Shown: piece by piece, positions 8,188 through 16,290 of the stretch
Numbering within the stretch: position 1 is the stretch's first letter
How the letters are laid out: each line of letters opens with the position of its first letter
From: Rhizomicrobium sp.
Lineage (GTDB): Bacteria > Pseudomonadota > Alphaproteobacteria > Micropepsales > Micropepsaceae
Direction of reading: 5' to 3'
DNA length: 64,000 bases
Assembly: GCA_037200985.1 (NCBI GenBank)
Contig: JBBCGJ010000001.1
Coordinates: forward strand, 4,192,756 to 4,256,755
Position numbers and translations under genes: made by a program
Notes under the pieces: model-generated
What the model saw: the letters and a program-made list of their open reading frames with translations, nothing else
What the model was told of the DNA's origin: nothing
Databases searched by the model: none

Positions 8188-9136
8188 TGGTGTGTTCCTC
8201 GTTGCGGGCGGTGACGGGGTTGTTGTTGGCGTGATAGGGCAGCGGCGCGGGATGGTCGTTGCCGTCGGCGAGCGGGTCGGTCGAGGCGGCGCAGGAGCCG
8301 TTGGTGCGGTAGAGCCGCGCCGTCATCTCCAGCACGGCGCGCTCGATCACCGAGCGGACCGCGAGCTGGATCGGCTCCAGGGCGCTTTCGCCGACCGAGG
8401 CGTCGAAGAAGTTCGCGCCCAGGAAGTCGAACACGCCGGCCGAGATCTGATGGCCGATGATCTGCTTCTGGTAGGAGATCACGTCGACCACCTGCAGCGT
8501 CTTGGTGTCGACCAGGCGAAGGTCGAGGCCGACATTCATGACGTACATGTTGCCGCCGACCGTGCCCTTGAGCCCGTTGGTGGCCGTGCCGCCGCCGTCA
8601 CCGCTGGCGCCTTCCGAGCGGATGTTGAAGTTGAGCTCGGTGATGCCGCCGACCAGGTAGTAGTCGGAGCCCGGGATCGAGCCGGCGATGATCTGGCGGT
8701 AGTCGGGGCCGCCGGCCTGGCCGCCGGCCGGATCCGCGCCGATCAGCTTGTTGTTGGCGTATTTCAGCTCCATCTCGGCGACCGAGGTGTCGAAGCGCTC
8801 GACGAGGTGCACGCCGGCCTTCGAGAGCGCGCTCATCGCCATCAGGGCGGCGCCCTGGGTGATCTTGCGTCCCGAATTGTCGCTTTCGCTCTTTCCGGTG
8901 TAGTCGGCGATCTGGCCGACCGCGATCTTCAGCGGACGCTGGCCGGTGTATCCGGACATGCAGCGCAGCGCGGCGGAATAGGGCGTCTCGTTGGAGATCA
9001 CCGGCGAGCCGCCGATCGGCGCCGTGTAGCGGCCGGTGATGCTGTCGGCCTGCGGGCTGATGCAGCCGGCGAGCGACAGGCCGGCGATCACGAGGACCAG
9101 CGGCTGTAGGAGATATTTTTTTCCGCGAAGAGTCAT
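8108..9136 (-). CDS. hfaB: holdfast anchoring lipoprotein HfaB (CsgG-like)
   Basis: A 342-residue lipoprotein with lipobox LSLAGC (Cys25). It resembles the curli secretion channel CsgG, including PLKIAVGQIADYTGK, the DYYLVGGITELNFNIRSEG strand and VGLDLRLVDTKTLQVVDVISYQKQ. HfaB is known to export and stabilise HfaA and HfaD across the outer membrane. The C-terminal tail beyond about residue 320 is polar and overlaps the start of hfaD by 80 bases, an unusually long same-strand overlap that may couple translation. It sits 29 bases downstream of hfaA. Confidence 0.9.
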   Translation of the reverse strand: MTLRGKKYLLQPLVLVIAGLSLAGCISPQADSITGRYTAPIGGSPVISNETPYSAALRCMSGYTGQRPLKIAVGQIADYTGKSESDNSGRKITQGAALMAMSALSKAGVHLVERFDTSVAEMELKYANNKLIGADPAGGQAGGPDYRQIIAGSIPGSDYYLVGGITELNFNIRSEGASGDGGGTATNGLKGTVGGNMYVMNVGLDLRLVDTKTLQVVDVISYQKQIIGHQISAGVFDFLGANFFDASVGESALEPIQLAVRSVIERAVLEMTARLYRTNGSCAASTDPLADGNDHPAPLPYHANNNPVTARNEEHTNDASRQDPYRFYGSSDPAGNGLRGSE

Positions 9137-9165
9137 GGGAGGGGCTTCCCTTTGTCTTTCTGCTG

Positions 9166-9600
9166 TTAGTGGCCGTTGACGGTATTGGTGGCTGTCTGAT
9201 TTCCGTTGTTGGTCTGCACCGCGTTGACGACGACGGTGTTGTTGTTTCCGAGAGTCACGACGTTGAGCTGGTTTCCGATGGCCGTTGCCGCGCCCACGGT
9301 GCTCGATGCACCGCTCATGCCAGCGCCGGCGTAGGAGCTTCCGGCGCCCGAGCCCGACGCGCTGGCGCCGGCCGAGGTGCCGAAATTGGCGCTGGTGAAC
9401 TGTCCGTTCACCACGGTGAGATTGCCGTTGGCGTCGCGCAGCGAAGCGTTGGGCGGCGCGTTCTCCTGGCCGGCCTGCATGCCGAACGGCGCGTTGTAGG
9501 CGCTGGCATTGCTGTAGTCGCCGGCGTGTGCGGCCGTGGCGACGGCGCCGGCGGCGATCAGCGCGGCGGCGGCAATGCGAAACGGGAGGAGCTTGGCCAT
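9166..9600 (-). CDS. hfaA: holdfast anchor protein HfaA (curlin-like)
   Basis: A 144-residue exported protein with signal peptide MAKLLPFRIAAAALIAAG ending near AHA-G at residue 25. The mature part is Gly/Ser/Asn-rich, with GSGAGSSYAGAGMSG and the curlin-like VVTLGNNNTVVVNAVQ. HfaA is known to form stable multimers on the cell surface that anchor the holdfast polysaccharide. It is first in the operon hfaA-hfaB-hfaD. No TTAA-N7-TTAA CtrA box is visible upstream, unlike the regulation described in Caulobacter. Confidence 0.88.
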   Translation of the reverse strand: MAKLLPFRIAAAALIAAGAVATAAHAGDYSNASAYNAPFGMQAGQENAPPNASLRDANGNLTVVNGQFTSANFGTSAGASASGSGAGSSYAGAGMSGASSTVGAATAIGNQLNVVTLGNNNTVVVNAVQTNNGNQTATNTVNGH

Positions 9601-9656
9601 GTCTGTTCTCTGCTGTGATCCTGCGACCCAGGTGAGCAACCCCCGTGCCAGCCATA

Positions 9657-9781
9657 TTCCCGTCATGGCCGGGCTTGACCCGGCCACCCATCGCGCCCGC
9701 GTCTGCGGGCGCAAAAGAAGGCTTTTTCCGGCGCGCCGGCGCGCGCCGGATGGATGGGCGGCTCAAGGCCGCCCATGACGA
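9657..9781. repeat. mosaic palindromic intergenic repeat
   Basis: The element opens with TCATGGCCGGG-CTTGA-CCCGGCCA, contains GCGCCCGC..GCGGGCGC and GCGCGCCGGCGCGC palindromes, and closes with a GGGCGGC..GCCGCCC arm ending CATGACGA. The outer TCATG/CATGA ends mirror each other. This looks like a non-autonomous REP/RIME-type intergenic element common in alphaproteobacteria. It creates a spurious in-frame ATG (9754) upstream of the true TTG start of the next gene. Confidence 0.65.
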
Positions 9782-9849
9782 GGATCGTTCGTGTTTCAAA
9801 GCGGCACGCGCCTGCGCTAGTTTGGGGCACACGCCGCACGGAGGCCCGG

Positions 9850-10452
9850 TTGGCCACGCTGGAATTCTTCTTCGACTGTTCCTCGCCCTGGACCTATCTC
9901 GCCTTCACGCGGGTCCAGCCGATCGCGGCGCGCACCGGTGCCGACATCGTGTGGAAGCCGATCCTGGTCGGCGGAGTGTTCAACGCGGTCAACCGCGAGG
10001 TCTATGAGCGCAGAGCCAGCCCCGATCCGCGCAAGGCGGCGTATGGCGCCAAGGACCTGCAGGACTGGGCGCGGCTTCTGGGCCTGAAGATCGTCATGCC
10101 GCCGCCGGTCTTTCCGGTGAAGGCGACGGCCGCCATGCGCTGCGCCCTCGCCGCGCAGGACGAGGGCAAGCTGGTGCCGTTCGCCGGCGCCTGCTTCGAG
10201 GCCTATTGGTCGCACGGCCGGGACATCAGCCTGCCGCATGTCCTGGTCGCGGTCTGCGAGGCGGCGGACCTGAACGGCGACCATATCCTGGCGCGCAGCC
10301 AGGAGGCCGACATCAAGGACCGCCTCCGGGCCAACACCGACGAGCTGATCGCCCGTGGCGGCTTCGGCTCGCCCACCATATATGTCGAGCGGACCGACAT
10401 GTATTTCGGCAACGACCGGATGGAACTGGTGGAAGCGGCGCTCCGCCGCTGA
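9850..10452 (+). CDS. 2-hydroxychromene-2-carboxylate isomerase family (DsbA/GST kappa fold)
   Basis: A 200-residue thioredoxin-fold protein starting LATLEFFFDCSSPWTYLAFT, where the Ser of SSPW replaces the catalytic Cys of DsbA, as in glutathione-dependent HCCA isomerases. GGFGSPTIYVERTDMYFGNDR near the C-terminus is the second family signature. Known members isomerise a naphthalene-pathway intermediate with glutathione; many genomic copies have other, unknown substrates. Start TTG 9850 is supported by GGAGG at 9840-9844; an upstream ATG at 9754 lies inside a repeat element and would add an unrelated 32-residue leader. A rhomboid gene follows 13 bases later. Confidence 0.88.
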   Translation: MATLEFFFDCSSPWTYLAFTRVQPIAARTGADIVWKPILVGGVFNAVNREVYERRASPDPRKAAYGAKDLQDWARLLGLKIVMPPPVFPVKATAAMRCALAAQDEGKLVPFAGACFEAYWSHGRDISLPHVLVAVCEAADLNGDHILARSQEADIKDRLRANTDELIARGGFGSPTIYVERTDMYFGNDRMELVEAALRR

Positions 10453-10465
10453 AGGATTTGGCAGT

Positions 10466-11197
10466 ATGGCGTTCTTCCAGGAAACCAGGCCCACGCGCGA
10501 GCCTTTCCTCCGCGTGCCGGCCTCCGTCGTGGTGCTGATCGGCGTGCTCGTCGTCGCGCATGTGGCGCGCGTGCTCGTGCCGGCCGCCGCCTCGGATGCC
10601 GTGCTGAACCTGTTCGCGCTCGATCCGGTGATCTATTCGGCGGCGGCGCTGAAGGCGCTCGGCGCCGGCATGCCGAGCCTGCTGGAACTCGTCGTCCCGC
10701 CTCTCGGCCACGTCTTCCTGCATGCGAACTACACCCATCTCGCCTTCAATTGCCTGTGGCTCCTGGTGTTCGGGCCGGTGGTCGCGCGGCGCTACGGCAC
10801 GGCGCTGTTCTACGTCTTCTTCCTGCTCTGCGGCCTCGCGGGCGCCGCCGCCTTCGTCGGGCTGGAATGGGGCCGGAATGTCGGCGACATCGGCGCCTCG
10901 GGCGCCATCTCGGGGCTGATGGGGGCGAGCATCCGCATGCTCAGGGTGCGCGAGCCCTGGCTGCTGGGCGCCACCCTGCCGCTGATGCCGCTCCGGTCGA
11001 GCCAGGTCCTGGTGTTCAGCGCGGTGTGGCTCGTGGTCAATCTCGTCACCGGGATCGCCGGAATAACCCCCACCGGAACCCTCCAGGCGATCGCCTGGCA
11101 GGATCATCTCGGCGGCTATCTGGCCGGGCTGCTGCTGGCCGGCCCGTTCGATCTTTATTTCGGACCGATGCGGCGTCTTCGCGCCCGCGGTGCTTGA
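10466..11197 (+). CDS. rhomboid family intramembrane serine protease
   Basis: A 243-residue protein with six predicted membrane segments. The catalytic features are present: HANYTHLAFN in the second helix region, nucleophile S145 in GASGAISG, and H214 in WQDHLGGYLAG on the last helix. Rhomboids cut single-pass membrane proteins within the bilayer. Substrates are unknown, but surface-protein operons nearby (hfa) make envelope roles possible (weak inference). It probably shares a transcript with the isomerase gene 13 bases upstream. Confidence 0.92.
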   Translation: MAFFQETRPTREPFLRVPASVVVLIGVLVVAHVARVLVPAAASDAVLNLFALDPVIYSAAALKALGAGMPSLLELVVPPLGHVFLHANYTHLAFNCLWLLVFGPVVARRYGTALFYVFFLLCGLAGAAAFVGLEWGRNVGDIGASGAISGLMGASIRMLRVREPWLLGATLPLMPLRSSQVLVFSAVWLVVNLVTGIAGITPTGTLQAIAWQDHLGGYLAGLLLAGPFDLYFGPMRRLRARGA

Positions 11198-11278
11198 AGC
11201 TGGCGCGCGCCGCCATAGATAAAGCAAGGAGAGGTTCGACCGCGCTGGTCAGGCAAGGCGGGCCTTCAGGAGGCCGCC

Positions 11279-11593
11279 ATGTCCGATGCACCGAACAGCA
11301 CTGGCAATCCGTCGCCCGGGTCGGCGCCGCTGGCGCCGCCGCACCCGCCGTTTCCCGTCGTGCGGTTGCTCTACGCGTTCGGCTATGGGCTGATCGCGTG
11401 GTTCGTGCTGCACGTCATCTTCCTCCTCGCCGTCATTCAGTTCGTGATGATCGCGATCAACGGCCGCGTCCACGACGAGATCAAATCCTTCTGCGCGACG
11501 CTCATTCAATATGAGTGGGAGCTGCTCGCCTTCATCACCTTCGTCCGCGATGAGCAGCCCTTTCCGATCGGTCCGTTTCCGAAGCACGTTTGA
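11279..11593 (+). CDS. DUF4389-family small membrane protein
   Basis: A 104-residue protein with a Pro-rich N-terminus, one strong membrane segment (VRLLYAFGYGLIAWFVLHVIF, about residues 27-47, possibly continuing as a second), and the terminal YEWELLAFITFVRDEQPFPIG block typical of DUF4389 proteins. The function is unknown. The upstream AGGAGG-like site (AGGAGGCCGCC, ending at 11278) fixes the start. It may form the end of the isomerase-rhomboid unit. Confidence 0.8.
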   Translation: MSDAPNSTGNPSPGSAPLAPPHPPFPVVRLLYAFGYGLIAWFVLHVIFLLAVIQFVMIAINGRVHDEIKSFCATLIQYEWELLAFITFVRDEQPFPIGPFPKHV

Positions 11594-11618
11594 AATTCAT
11601 TTCGCATCGCAGCATTTA

Positions 11619-11725
11619 ACTCATCGATGAATGAGTGAATATGTGCTTATGCGAACGCGCCGATCATTCGCTGCGACGCCTAAATCCTGTGACATTATGA
11701 GCACGAAGCACGTGTGATTTCGTGC
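11619..11725. promoter_or_regulatory. inverted repeats upstream of the TonB-dependent receptor
   Basis: Two dyads lie in the 294-base gap 11594-11887: ACTCAT-N6-ATGAGT (11619-11636) and GCACGAA-N11-TTCGTGC (11701-11725, with CACGTG in its spacer). Either could bind a regulator controlling the receptor gene. No gene is seen in the gap. Confidence 0.4.
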
Positions 11726-11887
11726 GCGTATTCTTGCCTTGTCGATAATGTTCTTGCTCGCCGCTTGAGCTTGCTCATATCGTTCCAATGCCAATTTGCG
11801 TCGGTCTGGGTCCACTTGGAGAGCGAGTGGGGCGCAATGGGCAACAAGGCGACGAGTCATGCGTCGCCACAACGGGGAGCTCATAAC

Positions 11888-14800
11888 ATGCCTGCAATGC
11901 GTTCGGTCGCGACCGTGCGGTCCGCCACCCTTATCAGTGCCTTGTTGATGTCGACCGCCATTACGGCGCCGGCTTTCGCGCAGATCGAAACCGTGGTCGT
12001 CACCGCCGAGCGTAAGGCGGAAGACATCCAGACCGTTCCGATCGCCGTCACCGCGCTCACCAGCGCCGATCTGAAGTCGAAGCAGGTCAACAGCTTCCGC
12101 GATCTTCAGTTCCATGTGCCGAGCGTGACCTTCACGAAGTCCAACTTCGGCGGTGCGCAGTTCCAGATTCGCGGCATCACCACCCAGTTCGGCCTCGGCG
12201 CCGCCATCGCGCAGAACATCAACGACGTCTATCAAGAGGCGCCCGCGCTGGTGAACGGCCAGTATTTCGACGTGGATCGCGTCGAAGTCGCGCGCGGCCC
12301 GCAGTCGACCTCCTACGGCCGTGCGGCGACCGGCGGCGCGGTGAACATCATCACCTCCAAGCCGAACCTGACCGAGTTTCAGGCACGTGCCTCGTTCGAC
12401 TACGGCACCTACAACACGATGAAGCCGGAGTTCATGGTCAACGTGCCGTTGATCGACAACGAGCTCGGCGTGCGCATCGCCGGCCTCGGCGTCTTCCATG
12501 ACGGCTATGAGAAGAACAACTATACCGGCCCGCAGATCTATCCCGGCGGCCCGGTCGACAAGCGGATCAACGGCCAGGGCACCGCGTCGGGCCGCGTCTC
12601 GATCCGCTGGGAGCCGAGCGACGATACGACGATCGACCTGGTCGGCGAGGTCGGTTACGAGAACGACAACCGCGTCCGCGGCGACAAGCAGCTTTGCCAT
12701 CGCGATCCGTCGGGCGTGATCGGCTGTCTGCCCGATCGCCTCGGCTTCGAGCCGATCAATGTGCTTTCGACCCTCGGCGCCACGCTCGGTTCCAAGCAGG
12801 GCATCACGGCGCTGTTGAACGGCACGTTCGGCGTGCCCTTCGCGACGGCGCAGGCGCTCGGCAACACGCTGGGTCTGTTCCAGCTCGCGGGCAATGGCGG
12901 CCCGGGCGATCCGGCCGGTCCGGTGGTCGGCCGCGCATTCCTCGGCACCGCCCTGTTCCCCAATCCCTATTCGTCGGCCGCGCCGCTGCCCTCGCCCCCG
13001 TTCCCGCCGGGCACCTTCACGATGAACCCGCAGGTCGTGAACGGCATCGGCTCCGGCGCCGGCGGCACGGTCACGCCCGACATCCTGACCTCCAACACCG
13101 CCTTCAACCCGAAATTCAAGGGCTCGGGCAACGATTTCCAGCTCAACTGGTCGCAGACCATCACGAACTGGCTGAAGGCGACGGTCGATGCCGGCTATTC
13201 GTCCGGCTATCAGTTCTCGCAGCAGAACTACAACGACGCGACGCCCGAGAACATCAGCAGCCTGATCGGCCCGGCCGTCACCGGCTTCAAGGTCCTGTTC
13301 GGCGACAACGTTCCGGTGCCCCATGCCGGCGCCGTCAGCGGCACCAACCAGACGGGCGCCTACGACCCCTATTTCTCGGTGCCCGGTGCGCTGCCGATCT
13401 CGAACACCTTCTACAACGGCAAGTTCGGCTCCTATGCCGGCAGCATCGACCAGGCGCACGGCATCCTGACCCGCTCGCCCTATTTCTCGGCCTATGACGA
13501 GGACTCCTTCTCGTCGCGCGAGTGGACCGGCGAGCTTCGCCTGCAGACCGCGTTCGAAGGACCGCTGAACTTCACGGCCGGCGTGTTCTTCATGTCGTTC
13601 GACAGCCGCAACCAGTATTGGGTCGCCTCGAACGGCCTCGACTGGGAATCGATGGTCGTCGGCGCCTTCGCCGGCGGCAGCGCCGGCAATCTGCCGCTGA
13701 TGCTGGCCTCGACCGACTATGACGGCGAGTATCGCCGCGGCGCGGTGCAGTCGCGCTCGGCCTTCCTCGAAGCGACCTACGACTTCACCGACGAGCTCAA
13801 GGTCATCGCCGGCGCGCGCTACAATGACGACCGGTCCAGCGCCATCGTCACCACCCCGGCGGTCGGCGGCCTCCTCCTGGCCAACGGCCCGGCCCAGATC
13901 TCGCCGCTCCTGCCCGCCTTCGTGCCGGTCGGAACGCCGAGCTGCCCCAATAGCGGCCTGGCGCTCGGCGCCTGCGTCGGCTTTCCCGGCACGTTCCGCC
14001 TGCCGACGAGCATCACCGGCAAGCAGAACAACACCACCGACAAATGGACCGGCCGCGCGACCATCCAGTGGTCGCCGCATACCTCATGGACCGACCAGAC
14101 CCAGGTCTATTTGAACCTGTCGCGCGGCGAGCTCGCCGGCGGCGTCAACAAGGCCCAGGGCACCGCGGCTCTCGTGGTTCCCACGACCTACCAGCCGGCC
14201 ACGGTCGATGCCATCGAACTCGGCACCAAGAACACCCTGCTCGACGGTACGCTGCAGGCCAATCTCGATGTCTGGTACTACAACTACGAGAACTACCAGG
14301 TCGGCATCATCTCCAACCGCGCCGCCCTCACCTTCAACATTCCGGCCCATCTCTACGGCATGGAAGGCGAACTCGTGTGGCAGCCCGAGGAAGACCTCGC
14401 CTTCAACCTCTCGCTCAGCCTGACGCGTTCGGCCGCCGGCAACGCCTTCGTCACCGACCAGCGCAACCCGACGAACAACACGCCGAACTCCATCCTGGTC
14501 AAGGACATGACCAACGGTTCGCTGTGCGTCGTCGTCCCGACCTCGCCGGCCACCATGGGTCATACGCCCGGCGATTCGAGCCTGCTGCCGGCCAACACGA
14601 TCGGCGCGCATGTCGACAATTTCTACCTGCCCAATGGCGGCAACGCCGCCATCGACGCGCCCTTCGGCGTTCCGCTGGTCAATTACGGCATCTGCTCGGC
14701 GGCGATCCAGCCGGCGTTGCAGGCGGCGGGCTACTCGCTGGCCCCGGCCATCAACGGCGCGGGCCAGCCGGTGTTCGATCCCGTCACGCACGCCCAGATA

Positions 14801-15190
14801 TTCGACGGCACGGGCATCCCGCGCAACGTCAAGGGCAACCGCTTGCCGGACGTCCCGAACGGTCAGGTCGGCATCGGCGGTCAGTACACCTTCCACCTCG
14901 ACGACTACACGCTCGTTCCGCGCCTCGACTACTACTGGCAGTCCAGCATGCAGTCGCGCGTGATGAACGATCCGAACTCGGACTACATCAACGCCTGGGA
15001 CACGATGAACGCCCAGATCCAGTTGAACGCGCCCGACAGCGCCTGGTACGCGCGCGTCTTCGCGACCAACATCTTCGACAAGCACAACCCGACCGGCGTC
15101 TATCTGACGGACCCGACATCGGCCCTGTTCACCAACGTCTTCGCCGAGGACCCGCGTGTCGTGGGCGTCTCGGTCGGCGCAAGCTGGTAA
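11888..15190 (+). CDS. TonB-dependent outer-membrane receptor
   Basis: A 1100-residue receptor, long for the family. Signal peptide residues 1-28 end in APAFAQ, followed at once by the TonB-box-like ETVVVTAERKAEDIQTVPIA. The plug domain continues with FQIRGITTQFG and VEVARGPQSTSYGRAATGGAVN. The barrel ends in the canonical aromatic GVSVGASW. Long loops around residues 290-400 and 880-1000 explain the size. The style matches sphingomonad/Caulobacter receptors for carbohydrates, plant compounds or siderophores; the substrate is unknown. Start 11888 has GGGAG at 11874-11878; ATG 11837 is a weaker alternative. Energy would come from the TonB-ExbBD systems at 37678 and/or 52078. Confidence 0.95.
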   Translation: MPAMRSVATVRSATLISALLMSTAITAPAFAQIETVVVTAERKAEDIQTVPIAVTALTSADLKSKQVNSFRDLQFHVPSVTFTKSNFGGAQFQIRGITTQFGLGAAIAQNINDVYQEAPALVNGQYFDVDRVEVARGPQSTSYGRAATGGAVNIITSKPNLTEFQARASFDYGTYNTMKPEFMVNVPLIDNELGVRIAGLGVFHDGYEKNNYTGPQIYPGGPVDKRINGQGTASGRVSIRWEPSDDTTIDLVGEVGYENDNRVRGDKQLCHRDPSGVIGCLPDRLGFEPINVLSTLGATLGSKQGITALLNGTFGVPFATAQALGNTLGLFQLAGNGGPGDPAGPVVGRAFLGTALFPNPYSSAAPLPSPPFPPGTFTMNPQVVNGIGSGAGGTVTPDILTSNTAFNPKFKGSGNDFQLNWSQTITNWLKATVDAGYSSGYQFSQQNYNDATPENISSLIGPAVTGFKVLFGDNVPVPHAGAVSGTNQTGAYDPYFSVPGALPISNTFYNGKFGSYAGSIDQAHGILTRSPYFSAYDEDSFSSREWTGELRLQTAFEGPLNFTAGVFFMSFDSRNQYWVASNGLDWESMVVGAFAGGSAGNLPLMLASTDYDGEYRRGAVQSRSAFLEATYDFTDELKVIAGARYNDDRSSAIVTTPAVGGLLLANGPAQISPLLPAFVPVGTPSCPNSGLALGACVGFPGTFRLPTSITGKQNNTTDKWTGRATIQWSPHTSWTDQTQVYLNLSRGELAGGVNKAQGTAALVVPTTYQPATVDAIELGTKNTLLDGTLQANLDVWYYNYENYQVGIISNRAALTFNIPAHLYGMEGELVWQPEEDLAFNLSLSLTRSAAGNAFVTDQRNPTNNTPNSILVKDMTNGSLCVVVPTSPATMGHTPGDSSLLPANTIGAHVDNFYLPNGGNAAIDAPFGVPLVNYGICSAAIQPALQAAGYSLAPAINGAGQPVFDPVTHAQIFDGTGIPRNVKGNRLPDVPNGQVGIGGQYTFHLDDYTLVPRLDYYWQSSMQSRVMNDPNSDYINAWDTMNAQIQLNAPDSAWYARVFATNIFDKHNPTGVYLTDPTSALFTNVFAEDPRVVGVSVGASW

Positions 15191-15212
15191 GAAACCGGCC
15201 CGGGAAGGGACA

Positions 15213-15241
15213 AGGGGCGCCGGCATCCGGCGCCCCTTTTT
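15213..15241 (+). terminator. Rho-independent terminator after TonB-dependent receptor
   Basis: An 11-bp GC stem (15213-15223 with 15227-15237, loop CAT) is followed by TTTTT. It lies 23 bases past the receptor stop codon. Confidence 0.9.
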
Positions 15242-15345
15242 CTTTGCGCCATCCGTCGGGTTTGTCGCTGGCGGGCGGCGGCCATTCCGTCGGCCGGTCC
15301 GCTGCGGTAGCGTCCGCGGCCTGAAACGCCGGAGACCGAATTTCC

Positions 15346-16287
15346 ATGGAAACCCGCAAGCTCGGACAGTCCGGCATCGCCGTCTCGACCGTCGGCCTGG
15401 GCTGCAACAATTTCGGCGTGCTGCCGCTCGACGCCTCGCGCCGCGTCGTCGACCGCGCCCTGGACCTCGGGATCACCCTGCTCGACACCGCCGACGTCTA
15501 CGGCAATCGCGGCGGCTCGGAAGAACAATTGGGCGAGATCCTCGGGTCCCGGCGCAAGGACATCGTGCTCGCGACCAAGTTCGGCATGCCGATGGACGAC
15601 GAAGGCGCCAAGTCCGGCTCCTCCGCCGCCTATATCCGCGCCGCCTGCGAGGCCAGCCTCAAGCGCCTGAAGACCGATTGGATCGACCTCTATCAGCAGC
15701 ACCGCCCCGATCCGAACACCCCCATCGAGGAGACGCTGCGGGTGCTGGACGATCTGGTGAAGGCGGGCAAGGTGCGCGCCATCGGCTCCTCCAACATGCC
15801 GGCCGACCAGCTTGGCCTGGCGCACGGGACCTCGGCGAAGAACGGCCTTGCCGCCTTCGTCACCGCCCAGGACGAGTACAGCCTGTTGGTGCGCGACGTG
15901 GAGCGCGCCCTGGTGCCCACGCTGACGAAGGAAGGCATGGGCCTCCTGCCCTATTTCCCGCTCGCCAGCGGCCTGCTCAGCGGCAAATACAGGAAGGACG
16001 CCGAAATCCCCGCCGACACGCGCTACGCCCGCATGGGCCGTTTCGGCGACCGCTACATGACGGAGGAGAACTGGCGCATCGTCGGCGACCTCGCCGCCTT
16101 CGCCGAGGCGCGCGGCCGCACCATCCTGGACCTCGCCTTCGCCTGGCTGCTCGCCCATCCCTGGCTCCCCAGCGTGATCGCCGGCGCCACGCGTCCCGAA
16201 CAGGTCGAGCAGAACGTCAAGGCCGCGTCCTGGAAACTGACCGCGGACGAGGTCGCGGCGGTGAACCGGATTTCGGCGAAGGGCTGA
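15346..16287 (+). CDS. aldo/keto reductase
   Basis: A 313-residue (alpha/beta)8 NADPH-dependent oxidoreductase. The catalytic tetrad is visible: D47 and Y52 in LLDTADVYG, the Lys in IVLATKFG and the His in DLYQQHRPD. The cofactor-binding C-terminal motif VIAGATRPEQVEQN is present. The family reduces aldehydes and ketones; the substrate is not evident. It converges on the RND permease gene, whose stop lies only 3 bases away, so there is no room for a terminator between them. Confidence 0.93.
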   Translation: METRKLGQSGIAVSTVGLGCNNFGVLPLDASRRVVDRALDLGITLLDTADVYGNRGGSEEQLGEILGSRRKDIVLATKFGMPMDDEGAKSGSSAAYIRAACEASLKRLKTDWIDLYQQHRPDPNTPIEETLRVLDDLVKAGKVRAIGSSNMPADQLGLAHGTSAKNGLAAFVTAQDEYSLLVRDVERALVPTLTKEGMGLLPYFPLASGLLSGKYRKDAEIPADTRYARMGRFGDRYMTEENWRIVGDLAAFAEARGRTILDLAFAWLLAHPWLPSVIAGATRPEQVEQNVKAASWKLTADEVAAVNRISAKG

Positions 16288-16290
16288 CGG

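Noticed and set aside
9601-9656. CtrA box upstream of hfaA
   Set aside because: No TTAA-N7-TTAA or one-mismatch version was found between the hfaA start and the repeat element.
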